A stretch of 64,000 nt of DNA, taken from NCBI RefSeq assembly GCF_034259325.1, contig NZ_JAXIVS010000014.1:186001-250000 (forward strand). Reading direction: 5' to 3'. The position numbers and the translations under genes are program-made. Shown piece by piece: positions 1-8,300 of the stretch. Each line of letters starts with the position of its first letter. Position 1 is the first letter of the stretch. The stretch comes from Hyalangium ruber. GTDB lineage: Bacteria; Myxococcota; Myxococcia; Myxococcales; Myxococcaceae. A model generated the notes under the pieces. It saw nothing but the letters and a program-made list of their open reading frames with translations, was not told where the DNA came from and did not search any database.

Positions 1-466
1 CATTCGACATGTGCCGAGCCTTCGCCGGCTCATAGGTGACCGTCGTCACGGAGGCGGTCTTCACACAAGCGGACGCGTCGATCCGGAACCCCTCGGACCC
101 CTTCCGCCGAGGACACACGCAGTGCCCTGCGGTGAGGACCACGCGCGAATCGAGGAGAACACCGCTGCAGATCGTCCCCAGCAGCGGCTCATCCACCGTC
201 ACCAGGACCGTGGAGGCGTACCGATTGCCCTCATCCAAGGTCCCCGCGGCCAGGAACACCTGCCTGTCCAGAGGCTGCAACTCCATGCCCTCGGAGGACC
301 TTTCGATCGCTGGCGGCTCCACCGAAGTCTCTGGGATACTCCCGCCACGGGGGGACTCCACCGCGCGGCTCGGGGAGGGAGTGGTCCCATCGGAGCATCC
401 GCTGCAGGCAAGGAACGGCGAGATGAGCAGAGGGAGCAGGGCCAGCAGCGTGGAGCGATGGAGCAT
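1..466 (-). CDS. Trypsin-like (S1) serine protease, lipoprotein; 3' end outside window
   Basis: Predicted exported serine endopeptidase of the chymotrypsin/trypsin family. About 155 residues are visible. Residues 1-20 form a lipoprotein-type signal peptide (core LLALLPLLISPFLA) ending at Cys21, so the protein is probably lipid-anchored. A Ser/Pro-rich spacer follows, then the S1 core begins with CSGVLLDSRVVLTAGHC, which contains the catalytic histidine (about His115) and the cysteine pair around it. The catalytic Asp and Ser would lie beyond base 1 and cannot be checked. The ATG at 466 gives a complete signal peptide. It is transcribed divergently from the kinase at 709, with about 240 bp between them. 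Without the catalytic Ser an inactive homologue cannot be excluded. Confidence 0.85.
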   Translation of the reverse strand, partial: MLHRSTLLALLPLLISPFLACSGCSDGTTPSPSRAVESPRGGSIPETSVEPPAIERSSEGMELQPLDRQVFLAAGTLDEGNRYASTVLVTVDEPLLGTICSGVLLDSRVVLTAGHCVCPRRKGSEGFRIDASACVKTASVTTVTYEPAKARHMSN

Positions 467-708
467 CCGGAGGGCTCGGAGGATTCGATTCTCTCGATGG
501 ATTGCCGCCAGGCTGGCGAATTCTAGGCTCCGCAGCCCCCAGACCCTTACCTGCATCCTGCCACCCGGTACGCAAGCCCGGCAGCCCGTACCACATTGGA
601 GCAGGCGGGGAATCCCCCAGCGAGCGGGAAGGCGTGTCCCTGCTGGACAGTTCGCACGTCGCATCCACCTCCTATCTCTCCGACTCTGCTACAGCAGATG
701 ATGCCACC

Positions 709-3700
709 ATGAGGGTCCCGCTCGAGCCTCCAGTTCCGCCGCAGGCAGGCGCCGGGTCTCCCCAGGGCGGTGATCCGAAGTTCGCCCCGCTGCTGGACAG
801 CGTCACCGACGGCATCGTCGTGGTGGATCGCGACTGGCGCATCACCTACCTCAACGCGGTGGCCGAGAAGGTGTCGGGCCGCCCGCGAGAGAAGGCGCTC
901 GGCCGGGAGCTGTGGGCCGAAGTCCCGCAGCTGCTCGACACCCCGTTCGCCAAGGCCTTCCACGAGACGGCGGCCACGGGCCAGCGCACCACGGTGAGCG
1001 ACTACTTCGCGCCCGCGGATGCCTGGTACGAGGCGCGGGCCTTCCCCTCCTCCGAGGGGCTCGTCATCTTCGTGCGCGACATCACCGACCTGCGCCAGGC
1101 GGAGGTGGAGCGACTGCGCCTGCTGAACGCCGAGCGCTCCTCGCGAGAGGACGCCGAGCGCGCCGCGCACCGGCTCGTGCGCCTGCAGGAGCTCACCGCG
1201 CAGCTGGCCGCCGCGCGCTCGCCCGAGGAAGTCATGTCCGCGGCCATCGAGCGCATCATGTCCGCGGTGGGCGCGAACTTGGCCCTGGTGGGCCTGCCGG
1301 TGGAAGAGGGTCGGATGCTGCGCGTGGTGGCCTGGCGCGGCCTGCCTCGGCAGCTGGTGCAGGACCACCCCCTGTTGCCCGTGGATGCCCCGCTGCCGGT
1401 GTCCACGGCGTGGCGCACGGCCGAGCCCGAGTGGCTGGAGTCCCCCGAGGCGCTGGGCGCGCGCTACCCGAAGCTGTTGTCGATCCTGCTGGAGAAGACG
1501 GCCGCCCGCTCGGTGGCGAGCCTGCCCATGGTGGTGGAGGGGCGGGTGCTGGCGGTGCTGGCGCTGGGCTTCCCCGAGCCCCGGGCCTTCTCGGGCGATG
1601 ACCGCGAGTTCCTGCTGGCGCTGGTGCGCCACTGCGCGCTGGCGATGGAGCGCGCTCGGCTGCTCTCCGAGGTGGAGGCCCAGCGCGCGCGGCTGGAGGA
1701 CCTGGTGATGCGGGTGCCGGCGGTGATGTCCGTCACCCGAGGCGCCGAGCACCGCTTCGTGCTCTGCAACCCGCGCCACCGCCAGCTCATGGGCGGCAGG
1801 GATTTGACGGGGCTCACGGTGCGCGAGGCCCTGCCGGAGATGGCGGGCCAGGGCTTCTTCGAGCTGATGGACCGGGTGTACACGAGCGGCGAGCCGTTCA
1901 TCGGCAAGGAAGTCCCGCTGCGCTTCAACGGGCAGCCGAGCGACGTGCTGCCGGAGACGTTCTTCGACTTCGTGTACCAGCCGCTGCGGGACGCCGAAGG
2001 CAAGGTGGAGGGCATCGCCTCGTTCGCCTTCGACGTGACGGATCAGGTGCTGGGGCGGCGCACGGTGGAGGAGCTGCTGCGGGACATGGCGCGCAGCGAG
2101 GAGCGCTTCCGCGCGTTCCTCACCGCCACCTCGGAGATCATCTGGGACATGCCACCCTCGGGCGTCTTCGACTCGGATCAGCCGGGCTGGCGGGCCTTCA
2201 CGGGGCAGCGTCGCGAGGCGCTGCTGGGCTGGGGCTGGCTGCAGGCGGTACACCCGGAGGACCGCGACCTCATCGAGCGGGCCTGGCGCGAGTCGGTGCG
2301 GGCGGGGGCCTCGCTGCAGAGCGAGGTGCGGCTGCGGCGGCAGGACGGGGTGTACCGGCACATGCAGATGCGCGCGGTGCCGGTGTTGGAGCTGGACGGG
2401 ACGGTGCGCGAGTGGGTGGGCATCCACCGCGACGTGACGCGGCAGCACGAGGACGCGGCGGAGCGCGAGCGGCTTTTGGCGCAGGAGCAGCGCCACCGCA
2501 CCCAGCTCGAGGGGCTGGCGAAGGCGTCGCTGGCGATTGGACAGGCGGCCTCGCTGGACGCGGTGCTCCAGGTGACGACGGAGCAGGCGCGAGCGCTCAT
2601 CGGCGCGCACCAGTCGGTCACCAGCCTGACGACGAGCGAGGACGGGACGCAGACCATCAACTCCGTCTCGCTGTCGGACAAGTACCGGGCGTGGAACGGG
2701 TACGCGGTGCCTCCGAACGGTGCGGGCATCTATATGGAGGTGTGCCGCACCAACCGCTCGCTGCGGATGACGCAGGAGGAGCTGGAGGCACACCCGAAGT
2801 GGCGAGGCTTCGGCGCGCACGCGGCCGAGCACCCGCCCATGCGCGGGTGGCTGGCGGTGCCGTTGATCGGGCGCAACGGGCGCAACCTGGGCCTCATCCA
2901 GCTGTCGGACCGGTACGAGGGCGAGTTCAACGCGGAGGACGAGGCCATCCTGGTGCAGCTGGCGCGCCTGTCCTCGGTGGCCATCGAGAACGCGCGGCTG
3001 ATGGCGGAGTCCCAGGCGGCCAACCGGGCCAAGGACGAATTCCTGGCGGTGATGAGCCACGAGCTGCGCACGCCGCTGACGGCGGTGCTGGGCTGGACGC
3101 AGATGTTGCGCAGCCGCAAGGACGACTCGGCGGTGCGGGAGAAGGGGCTGGAGGTCATCGAGCGCAACGCGCGCTCGCTGGCGCAGCTGATTGAGGACGT
3201 GCTGGACGTCTCGCGCATCCTCACGGGGAAGCTGACGCTGCACCGCAAGGCGGTGGAGCTGGCGGGGGTGGTGCAGGCGGCGGTGGAGGTGGTGCGGCCG
3301 CGCGCCGACCAGAAGGAAGTCTCGCTCTCGGTGGAGGTGGCGCCGGGGGTGGGGCTGGTGACGGGAGACCCGGGGCGGCTGCAGCAGGTGTTCTGGAACC
3401 TGCTGGCCAACGCGGTGAAGTTCACCCAGGAGGGCGGGCGGGTGGAGGTGCGGGTGGAGCGCGGGGAGGGCGAGTGGCGGGTGCGGGTGCGGGACACCGG
3501 GCAGGGCATCCGGCCGGAGGCGCTGCCGCACCTCTTCGAGCGCTTCTGGCAGGCGGACGGCAGCAGCACGCGGGAGCACGGCGGGCTGGGGCTGGGGCTG
3601 GCCATCGTCCGGCACCTGGTGGAGCTGCACGGCGGCTCGGTGGAGGCGCAGAGCCCGGGGCCGGGCCAGGGCTCCACCTTCACGGTGCGACTGCCGGTGC

Positions 3701-4161
3701 CGGCGCTGCTGCCGGAGGCGGAGCGGGCGGCCTCGGCGGAGGCGGCGAAGGCGACGCGGCTGGACGGGGTGCGGGTGTTGTTGGTGGAGGACGCGGAGGA
3801 CGCGCGCGAGCTCATCACCCTGCTCTTGAAGGAGCGCGGCGCGGAGGTGCGGGCGACGGCCAACGCGCGCGAGGCGATGGAGAGCCTGACGGCCTCGTTG
3901 CCGGACGTGCTGGTGTCGGACATCGGCCTGCCGGGCGAGGACGGGCACACGCTGCTCAAGCGGGTGCGCGAGTGGTCGGAGGCGAGGGACCAGTGGATTC
4001 CGGCCATCGCGTTGACGGCATACGCGGGGGCGGAGGACGCGCGCCGGGCCTACCGCGCCGGCTTCCAGGTCCACATGGCCAAGCCGCTGGAGGCCGAGGC
4101 GTTGGTGGAGTCCGTGGCGCGGCTGGCGGCGCGGGACGGGCAGTCGAGCTCGAGCACCTGA
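709..4161 (+). CDS. Hybrid sensor histidine kinase (PAS-GAF-PAS-PAS-GAF-HisKA-HATPase-REC)
   Basis: Cytoplasmic hybrid histidine kinase of about 1150 residues with no membrane segment. Domains in order: PAS (about 30-128, ending in the typical DITDL), coiled coil, GAF (170-330), two further PAS domains (340-590, the last ending in IHRDVT), a second GAF (604-770), HisKA with the phospho-acceptor in SHELRTPL (His784), HATPase with N, G1 (DTGQGI) and G2 (GLGLGL) boxes (885-1000), and a C-terminal receiver with acceptor Asp1071 in SDIGLPGEDG. It should autophosphorylate and pass the phosphate to its own receiver and then to an HPt or regulator elsewhere. The frame stays open to 502, but the first 69 codons look like non-coding Arg/Pro/Ser-rich sequence, so I chose the ATG at 709; its Shine-Dalgarno site is weak. 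The signal sensed is unknown. Confidence 0.9.
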   Translation: MRVPLEPPVPPQAGAGSPQGGDPKFAPLLDSVTDGIVVVDRDWRITYLNAVAEKVSGRPREKALGRELWAEVPQLLDTPFAKAFHETAATGQRTTVSDYFAPADAWYEARAFPSSEGLVIFVRDITDLRQAEVERLRLLNAERSSREDAERAAHRLVRLQELTAQLAAARSPEEVMSAAIERIMSAVGANLALVGLPVEEGRMLRVVAWRGLPRQLVQDHPLLPVDAPLPVSTAWRTAEPEWLESPEALGARYPKLLSILLEKTAARSVASLPMVVEGRVLAVLALGFPEPRAFSGDDREFLLALVRHCALAMERARLLSEVEAQRARLEDLVMRVPAVMSVTRGAEHRFVLCNPRHRQLMGGRDLTGLTVREALPEMAGQGFFELMDRVYTSGEPFIGKEVPLRFNGQPSDVLPETFFDFVYQPLRDAEGKVEGIASFAFDVTDQVLGRRTVEELLRDMARSEERFRAFLTATSEIIWDMPPSGVFDSDQPGWRAFTGQRREALLGWGWLQAVHPEDRDLIERAWRESVRAGASLQSEVRLRRQDGVYRHMQMRAVPVLELDGTVREWVGIHRDVTRQHEDAAERERLLAQEQRHRTQLEGLAKASLAIGQAASLDAVLQVTTEQARALIGAHQSVTSLTTSEDGTQTINSVSLSDKYRAWNGYAVPPNGAGIYMEVCRTNRSLRMTQEELEAHPKWRGFGAHAAEHPPMRGWLAVPLIGRNGRNLGLIQLSDRYEGEFNAEDEAILVQLARLSSVAIENARLMAESQAANRAKDEFLAVMSHELRTPLTAVLGWTQMLRSRKDDSAVREKGLEVIERNARSLAQLIEDVLDVSRILTGKLTLHRKAVELAGVVQAAVEVVRPRADQKEVSLSVEVAPGVGLVTGDPGRLQQVFWNLLANAVKFTQEGGRVEVRVERGEGEWRVRVRDTGQGIRPEALPHLFERFWQADGSSTREHGGLGLGLAIVRHLVELHGGSVEAQSPGPGQGSTFTVRLPVPALLPEAERAASAEAAKATRLDGVRVLLVEDAEDARELITLLLKERGAEVRATANAREAMESLTASLPDVLVSDIGLPGEDGHTLLKRVREWSEARDQWIPAIALTAYAGAEDARRAYRAGFQVHMAKPLEAEALVESVARLAARDGQSSSST

Positions 4162-4170
4162 ACCTCAGTC

Positions 4171-4188
4171 GTACCACTGAAGTGGTAC
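4171..4188. promoter_or_regulatory. Perfect palindrome between kinase and Ig-like protein gene
   Basis: GTACCACT-GA-AGTGGTAC is an 8-bp perfect inverted repeat with a 2-base centre. It starts 9 bp after the kinase stop and ends 36 bp before the next start codon. It has no T-run, and the two-base centre is too tight for a hairpin loop, so a protein-binding operator fits better than a terminator. A single half-site (GTACCAC) also occurs near 587, upstream of the kinase. Function is inferred. Confidence 0.4.
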
Positions 4189-4224
4189 AGGCTCGCGGGC
4201 CGCCCTTCCCTACCCTGTCGTGTC

Positions 4225-4689
4225 GTGAGCGGACACGGAGAGGCAAGGCGGGTGCTGGCCGCGGTGGCGTTGCTGGCGCTGCCGGGGCTGGCGAGCGCCC
4301 AGCCGGAGACCCACATCGTGCGGGCCCCGCCCTGCGTGACGGAGAGCCGGCTGACGGAGTTTGAGTTCGAGTCGGACGACCCGAAGGCCCGCTTCGAGTG
4401 CCGGCTGGACGGGCATGGCTTCTACCCGTGTGAGCGGGTGCTCCGGCTGTATGCGCGGATCAGCGCGGGAGCGCACATCCTGGAGGTCCGGGCGCTCGTG
4501 GACGAGGCGCTCGTGGATCCCAGCCCCGCCGCCTACGCCTGGGAGGTTCGGGAGGCGCCACTGGCTCAGCCGCTGATCGCACCCCTGGAGGAGGCCGGTT
4601 GCTCGGGTGCAGGAGGCTCCCCAGCCCTCTTCCTGATCGGGCTGTTCGCGCTCGTGGCGCTGAAAACCCGAGTCTCTTCAAGGACTTGA
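4225..4689 (+). CDS. Small secreted Ig-like protein with MYXO-CTERM-like tail
   Basis: A 154-residue exported protein. Residues 1-25 are a signal peptide ending in LASAQ. Residues 35-115 match the short bacterial Ig-like repeat seen in large surface proteins: FEFES..., FECRLDGHGFYPC, SAGAHILEVRALVD and a final DPSPA segment. Here there is only one repeat, with its two conserved cysteines. The C-terminus carries a Cys-Ser-Gly segment (GCSGAGGSP), a hydrophobic stretch (ALFLIGLFALVAL) and basic residues, the tripartite layout of MYXO-CTERM sorting signals. That would make it a substrate for myxosortase-type processing and surface anchoring. It starts with GTG. It lies 63 bp after the kinase, with the palindrome at 4171-4188 between them, so it may have its own promoter. 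Confidence 0.75.
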   Translation: MSGHGEARRVLAAVALLALPGLASAQPETHIVRAPPCVTESRLTEFEFESDDPKARFECRLDGHGFYPCERVLRLYARISAGAHILEVRALVDEALVDPSPAAYAWEVREAPLAQPLIAPLEEAGCSGAGGSPALFLIGLFALVALKTRVSSRT

Positions 4690-4769
4690 AGAACGCAGGA
4701 AACCTCGGGCGAGTCCTCTCCGACAATGGAGTCACTGCAGTTCCGACCTCCATTAGAGAGAGCACGACC

Positions 4770-6446
4770 TTGACGACCGTGAACACCTATTCCGTCCGCA
4801 AAGGCGACACCCTGAACGAGCTGGCGAAGCGCTTCGGCACTTCGGCCAAGGAGATCGCCAAGAAGAACGGCCTGGAGGACATCAACAAGATCCAGGTGGG
4901 CCAGAAGCTGATCATGCCGGACAGCTTCGAGCAGGGCACCCGCACGGGGAGCACCAACAGCGGCACCAGCAGCAAGCCCTCCCCCGAGGCGAGCGCCCCG
5001 GCGACCACGGCGGCCAAGAGCGGCCCGGCGAAGGATGACGACGGCCGGCAGTTCCCCACCTCGCGAGACGGCACCCCCATCTACAAGCAGGGCGACGCGC
5101 AGTGGGGCGGCCGCACGCTGGGCTCCAGCTCCAGCCTCGCGGCGGCGGGCTGCGCCATGACGTCGACGGCGATGGCCATCAGCAAGATCACCGGCAAGGT
5201 GATCAACCCGGGCGAGCTGGACCAGTACCTGGACAAGAACGGCGGCTACTCGGGCAACGGGCTCATCTGGGGCAAGGCCGCGCAGATGGCGGGCCTGGGC
5301 GCCAGCAAGCCGGGCTGGAGCTTCGACAACATCAACAAGCAGATCGACGCGGGCCGCCCGGTGGTCATCGGCGTGGACTACAAGGCCGGCAGCAACGGTG
5401 GCGCGAACGGCACCGACCATTGGATCACCGTGACGGGCCGCGGGACGCAGAACGGCAAGCCGGTGTACTACGCCAATGATCCGGCGACGGGGAAGGAGAT
5501 CACCCTGACGAAGGACGGCAACCGGCTGACGGGTGGCCCCCAGGGCTACAAGTCGACGGGCGAGCTGGTGACCTTCTCGGGCGGCAACCCGAACCCGGGC
5601 ACGGCGCCGACCAACTCGCAGCCGGGCGGCGAGACGCCGACGCAGACCCCTCCGGCGAGCAGCGTGGACATGAAGGGCACGACCCTGCCGGGGGGCGAGC
5701 TGAAGAAGGGCGCCCGGGGCCCCGAGGTGGAGCAGCTCCAGAACGCGCTGGTGAAGTCGGGCCACCTGACGCAGGCGGACATGAGCACGGGCCCGGGCAT
5801 CTTCGGCCCGAAGACCGAGGCGGCGCTCAAGAAGTTCCAGGCGGACAACGGCGTGGACGCCATCGGCATCTACGGCCCGAAGACGCGCGCGGCCTTCGAG
5901 AAGCTCGGCGCGAAGATCGGCGGAGGCTCGTCGACGCCCACCAACCCCACGGGCCCCACCACGCCGGTGGGTGACCTGCCCAAGACGGGCAACGCGTTCC
6001 TGGACCGCGTGGCGGCCGACGCCATCAAGAGCCAGCGGCAGACGGGCGTGCCGGCCTCGGTGACGCTGGCGCAGGCGATGCTGGAGAGCGGCTCGGGCCA
6101 GTCGGGCCTGGCCACCAAGGCCAACAACTTCTTCGGCATCAAGGGCGAGGGCCCCGCCGGCCACGTCACCATGCCCACCAAGGAGTTCCTCAACGGCAAG
6201 TGGGTCACGGTGAACGCCAACTTCCGCAAGTACAACTCGCCGGCCGAGTCCTTCGCGGACCACGGCAAGTTCCTGCGCGACAACCGCCGCTACGCCAACG
6301 CCTTCAACCACACGGACAACGCGGCCCAGTTCGCCCGGGAGATCCACAAGGCCGGCTACGCCACCGACCCCGAGTACTCCAACAAGCTCATCTCCATCAT
6401 CAACAAGTACGGCCTGGACCGCTTCGACAAGATCGCCCGGGGTTGA
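4770..6446 (+). CDS. Modular peptidoglycan hydrolase: LysM - C39-like peptidase - PG-binding - GH73 glucosaminidase
   Basis: A 558-residue wall hydrolase. The N-terminus is a LysM domain (SVRKGDTLNELAKRF). Residues 90-245 form a C39_2-type papain-fold peptidase with Cys128 (AAGCAMTS), His217 (TDHWITV) and Asp237 (YANDPATG). A PG_binding_1 domain follows (residues 295-375). The C-terminal third is an FlgJ-like GH73 N-acetylglucosaminidase with the catalytic Glu439 in AMLESGSG and the NNFFGIK motif. No signal peptide precedes LysM, so the export route is unclear. The frame is open upstream to 4599, overlapping the previous gene, but the TTG at 4770 (MTTVNTYSV) aligns with the start of the paralogue at 6573 (MSVNTNYSV). 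A GTG at 4779 is an alternative. The next gene is a tandem paralogue with a different catalytic end. Confidence 0.85.
   Translation: MTTVNTYSVRKGDTLNELAKRFGTSAKEIAKKNGLEDINKIQVGQKLIMPDSFEQGTRTGSTNSGTSSKPSPEASAPATTAAKSGPAKDDDGRQFPTSRDGTPIYKQGDAQWGGRTLGSSSSLAAAGCAMTSTAMAISKITGKVINPGELDQYLDKNGGYSGNGLIWGKAAQMAGLGASKPGWSFDNINKQIDAGRPVVIGVDYKAGSNGGANGTDHWITVTGRGTQNGKPVYYANDPATGKEITLTKDGNRLTGGPQGYKSTGELVTFSGGNPNPGTAPTNSQPGGETPTQTPPASSVDMKGTTLPGGELKKGARGPEVEQLQNALVKSGHLTQADMSTGPGIFGPKTEAALKKFQADNGVDAIGIYGPKTRAAFEKLGAKIGGGSSTPTNPTGPTTPVGDLPKTGNAFLDRVAADAIKSQRQTGVPASVTLAQAMLESGSGQSGLATKANNFFGIKGEGPAGHVTMPTKEFLNGKWVTVNANFRKYNSPAESFADHGKFLRDNRRYANAFNHTDNAAQFAREIHKAGYATDPEYSNKLISIINKYGLDRFDKIARG
5304..5903 (+). 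repeat. Long direct repeat, copy 1 (pairs with 7104-7703)
   Basis: 600 bp that recur exactly 1800 bp downstream with 16 differences counted by eye, about 97 % identity. A 230-bp stretch (5611-5840) is completely identical, including synonymous positions. It covers the second half of the peptidase domain, the linker and the peptidoglycan-binding domain. Outside this block the two genes drift apart to clearly lower identity. Confidence 0.9.
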
Positions 6447-6491
6447 TTTTGACCCAGGGTCGCTGAGCAAACGAGCGAGCAGGACCGGCGG

Positions 6492-6526
6492 GGGGGCGAT
6501 TTCTGATCGCCCCCTCGCAACTTTTT
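6492..6526 (+). terminator. Hairpin terminator between the two hydrolase genes
   Basis: A 9-bp perfect stem (GGGGGCGAT / ATCGCCCCC) with loop TTCTG is followed after 7 bases by a run of five T. It sits 45 bp downstream of the stop at 6446. The gap before the T-run makes it less than ideal, but it suggests the tandem genes are separate transcripts. Confidence 0.6.
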
Positions 6527-6572
6527 GGGGGTTCCCGCGAGAATGGAAAAAGCCCTCACCCCCCGAGTGACC

Positions 6573-8219
6573 ATGAGCGTGAATACCAACTACTCTGTCC
6601 GTCGCGGCGACACCCTCAACGAGCTGGCCAAGCGCTTTGGCACGACGGCTCAGGAGATCGCCAAGAAGAACAATCTCTCGGACGTCAACAGCATCAAGGT
6701 TGGCCAGAACCTGGTGATGCCGGACAAGTTCGAGACCGGCTCGGGCACTCCCAGCAGCGCCGGCCAGCCCTCGGGCGACACGTTCCAGGCGAGCGAGACG
6801 TCGAACACCACCGCCGCTCGCGGTCCGGTGAAGGATGAGGACGGCCGCCAGTTCCAGACCTCGGCGGACGGCACGCCCATCTTCAAGCAGGGCGACGCGC
6901 AGTGGGGCGGTCGCGCGCTGGGCACCGGCTCGAGCATCTCCGCGGCGGGCTGCGCGATGAGCTCCACGGCGATGGCCATCAGCAAGATCTCCGGCAAGGT
7001 CATCAACCCGGGCGAGCTGGACGCGTACCTGGACAAGAACGGCGGGTACTCGGGCAACGGCCTCGTGTGGAGCAAGGCCGCGCAGGCGGCGGGGCTGACC
7101 GCGAGCAAGCCGGGCTGGAGCTTCGACAACATCAACAAGCAGATCGACGCGGGCCGCCCGGTGGTCATCGGCGTGGACTACAAGGCCGGCAGCAACGGCG
7201 GCGCCAACGGCACCGACCACTGGATCACCGTGACGGGCCGTGGGACGAAGGACGGCAAGCCGGTGTACTACGCCAATGATCCGGCGACGGGGAAGGAAAT
7301 CACCCTGACGAAGGACGGCAACCGGCTGACGGGTGGCCCCCAGGGCTACAAGTCGACGGATGAGCTGGTGACGTTCGGGGGCGGCAACCCGAACCCGGGC
7401 ACGGCGCCGGCCAACTCGCAGCCGGGCGGCGAGACGCCGACGCAGACCCCTCCGGCGAGCAGCGTGGACATGAAGGGCACGACCCTGCCGGGGGGCGAGC
7501 TGAAGAAGGGCGCCCGGGGCCCCGAGGTGGAGCAGCTCCAGAACGCGCTGGTGAAGTCGGGCCACCTGACGCAGGCGGACATGAGCACGGGCCCGGGCAT
7601 CTTCGGCCCGAAGACCGAGGCGGCGCTCAAGAAGTTCCAGAGCGACAACGGCGTGGACGCCATCGGCATCTACGGCCCGAAGACGCGCGCGGCCTTCGAG
7701 AAGATGGGCGCGCAGATCAGCAGCAGCCCGGCGAGCAACACGGGCGGCACGAACAACACGGGCGGCACGAACAACACGGGCAGCACGAACGGGCCGGCCA
7801 AGGGTAACAACGACCTGAGCGGCTTCTCGTCGAACAAGTACGACGCGCTGATCAACGAGATGTCGCAGAAGTACAACGTGCCCGCGCGCCTCATCAAGTC
7901 GGTCATCCAGCAGGAGTCGGCGTTCAACCCGAACGCGCGCTCGCCGGTGGGTGCCACGGGCCTGATGCAGCTGATGCCGGCCACCGCGCGTGGCCTGGGC
8001 GTGACGAACCCGAACGACCCGCGCCAGAGCATCGAGGGCGGCACCAAGTACCTGTCGCAGATGCTGAAGATGTTCAAGGGCGACACGACGCTGGCGCTGG
8101 CCGCCTACAACGCGGGCCCGGGCAACGTGCAGAAGTACGGCGGCGTGCCTCCCTTCAAGGAGACGCAGAACTACGTGAAGAAGATCACCGGCTGGTACAA
8201 CGGCGCCGGCCCGGCGTAG
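6573..8219 (+). CDS. Modular peptidoglycan hydrolase: LysM - C39-like peptidase - PG-binding - SLT lytic transglycosylase
   Basis: A 548-residue tandem paralogue of the gene at 4770. It has the same LysM, C39-like peptidase (Cys127, His216, Asp236) and PG_binding_1 order, but the C-terminus is a different enzyme: a GH23/SLT-type lytic transglycosylase with the catalytic Glu448 in IQQESAFNP, then GATGLMQLMPAT and AAYNAGPG. The linker before it contains a short Thr/Asn/Gly tandem repeat (GGTNNT type, 7741-7790). The product should bind and cut peptidoglycan, possibly both peptide and glycan parts. No signal peptide is visible. The ATG at 6573 is chosen by alignment with the paralogue; an in-frame ATG at 6543 would add 10 residues. 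Together the pair looks like duplication followed by catalytic domain exchange. Confidence 0.87.
   Translation: MSVNTNYSVRRGDTLNELAKRFGTTAQEIAKKNNLSDVNSIKVGQNLVMPDKFETGSGTPSSAGQPSGDTFQASETSNTTAARGPVKDEDGRQFQTSADGTPIFKQGDAQWGGRALGTGSSISAAGCAMSSTAMAISKISGKVINPGELDAYLDKNGGYSGNGLVWSKAAQAAGLTASKPGWSFDNINKQIDAGRPVVIGVDYKAGSNGGANGTDHWITVTGRGTKDGKPVYYANDPATGKEITLTKDGNRLTGGPQGYKSTDELVTFGGGNPNPGTAPANSQPGGETPTQTPPASSVDMKGTTLPGGELKKGARGPEVEQLQNALVKSGHLTQADMSTGPGIFGPKTEAALKKFQSDNGVDAIGIYGPKTRAAFEKMGAQISSSPASNTGGTNNTGGTNNTGSTNGPAKGNNDLSGFSSNKYDALINEMSQKYNVPARLIKSVIQQESAFNPNARSPVGATGLMQLMPATARGLGVTNPNDPRQSIEGGTKYLSQMLKMFKGDTTLALAAYNAGPGNVQKYGGVPPFKETQNYVKKITGWYNGAGPA
7104..7703 (+). repeat. Long direct repeat, copy 2 (pairs with 5304-5903)
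   Basis: Second copy of the 600-bp block inside the paralogous hydrolase, offset by exactly 1800 bp. Such near-identity in adjacent genes points to recent duplication or ongoing gene conversion. It also makes the locus a likely site of unequal recombination or assembly collapse. Confidence 0.9.
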
Positions 8220-8238
8220 TCGAGTCCAGGGCTTCACT

Positions 8239-8283
8239 CACACGAGGACCGTGTGCCCTTCGCGGGCCGCGGTCCTCGTTGTG
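8239..8283. terminator. Bidirectional hairpin terminator between convergent genes
   Basis: ACGAGGACCG (8242-8251) pairs with CGGTCCTCGT (8270-8279) around an 18-base loop. Three further pairs form if one base is bulged. The + strand continues with a T-rich stretch (TTGTGTTTG). It lies between the stops of the hydrolase at 8219 and the minus-strand gene at 8301 and can serve both. Confidence 0.7.
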
Positions 8284-8300
8284 TTTGCGGGCTCCTCCGC

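Noticed and set aside
547-8237. Very long minus-strand open frames opposite the kinase and hydrolase genes
   Set aside because: Their proteins are Arg/Leu/His/Gln-rich without domains and mirror the third-base G/C bias of the real plus-strand genes.
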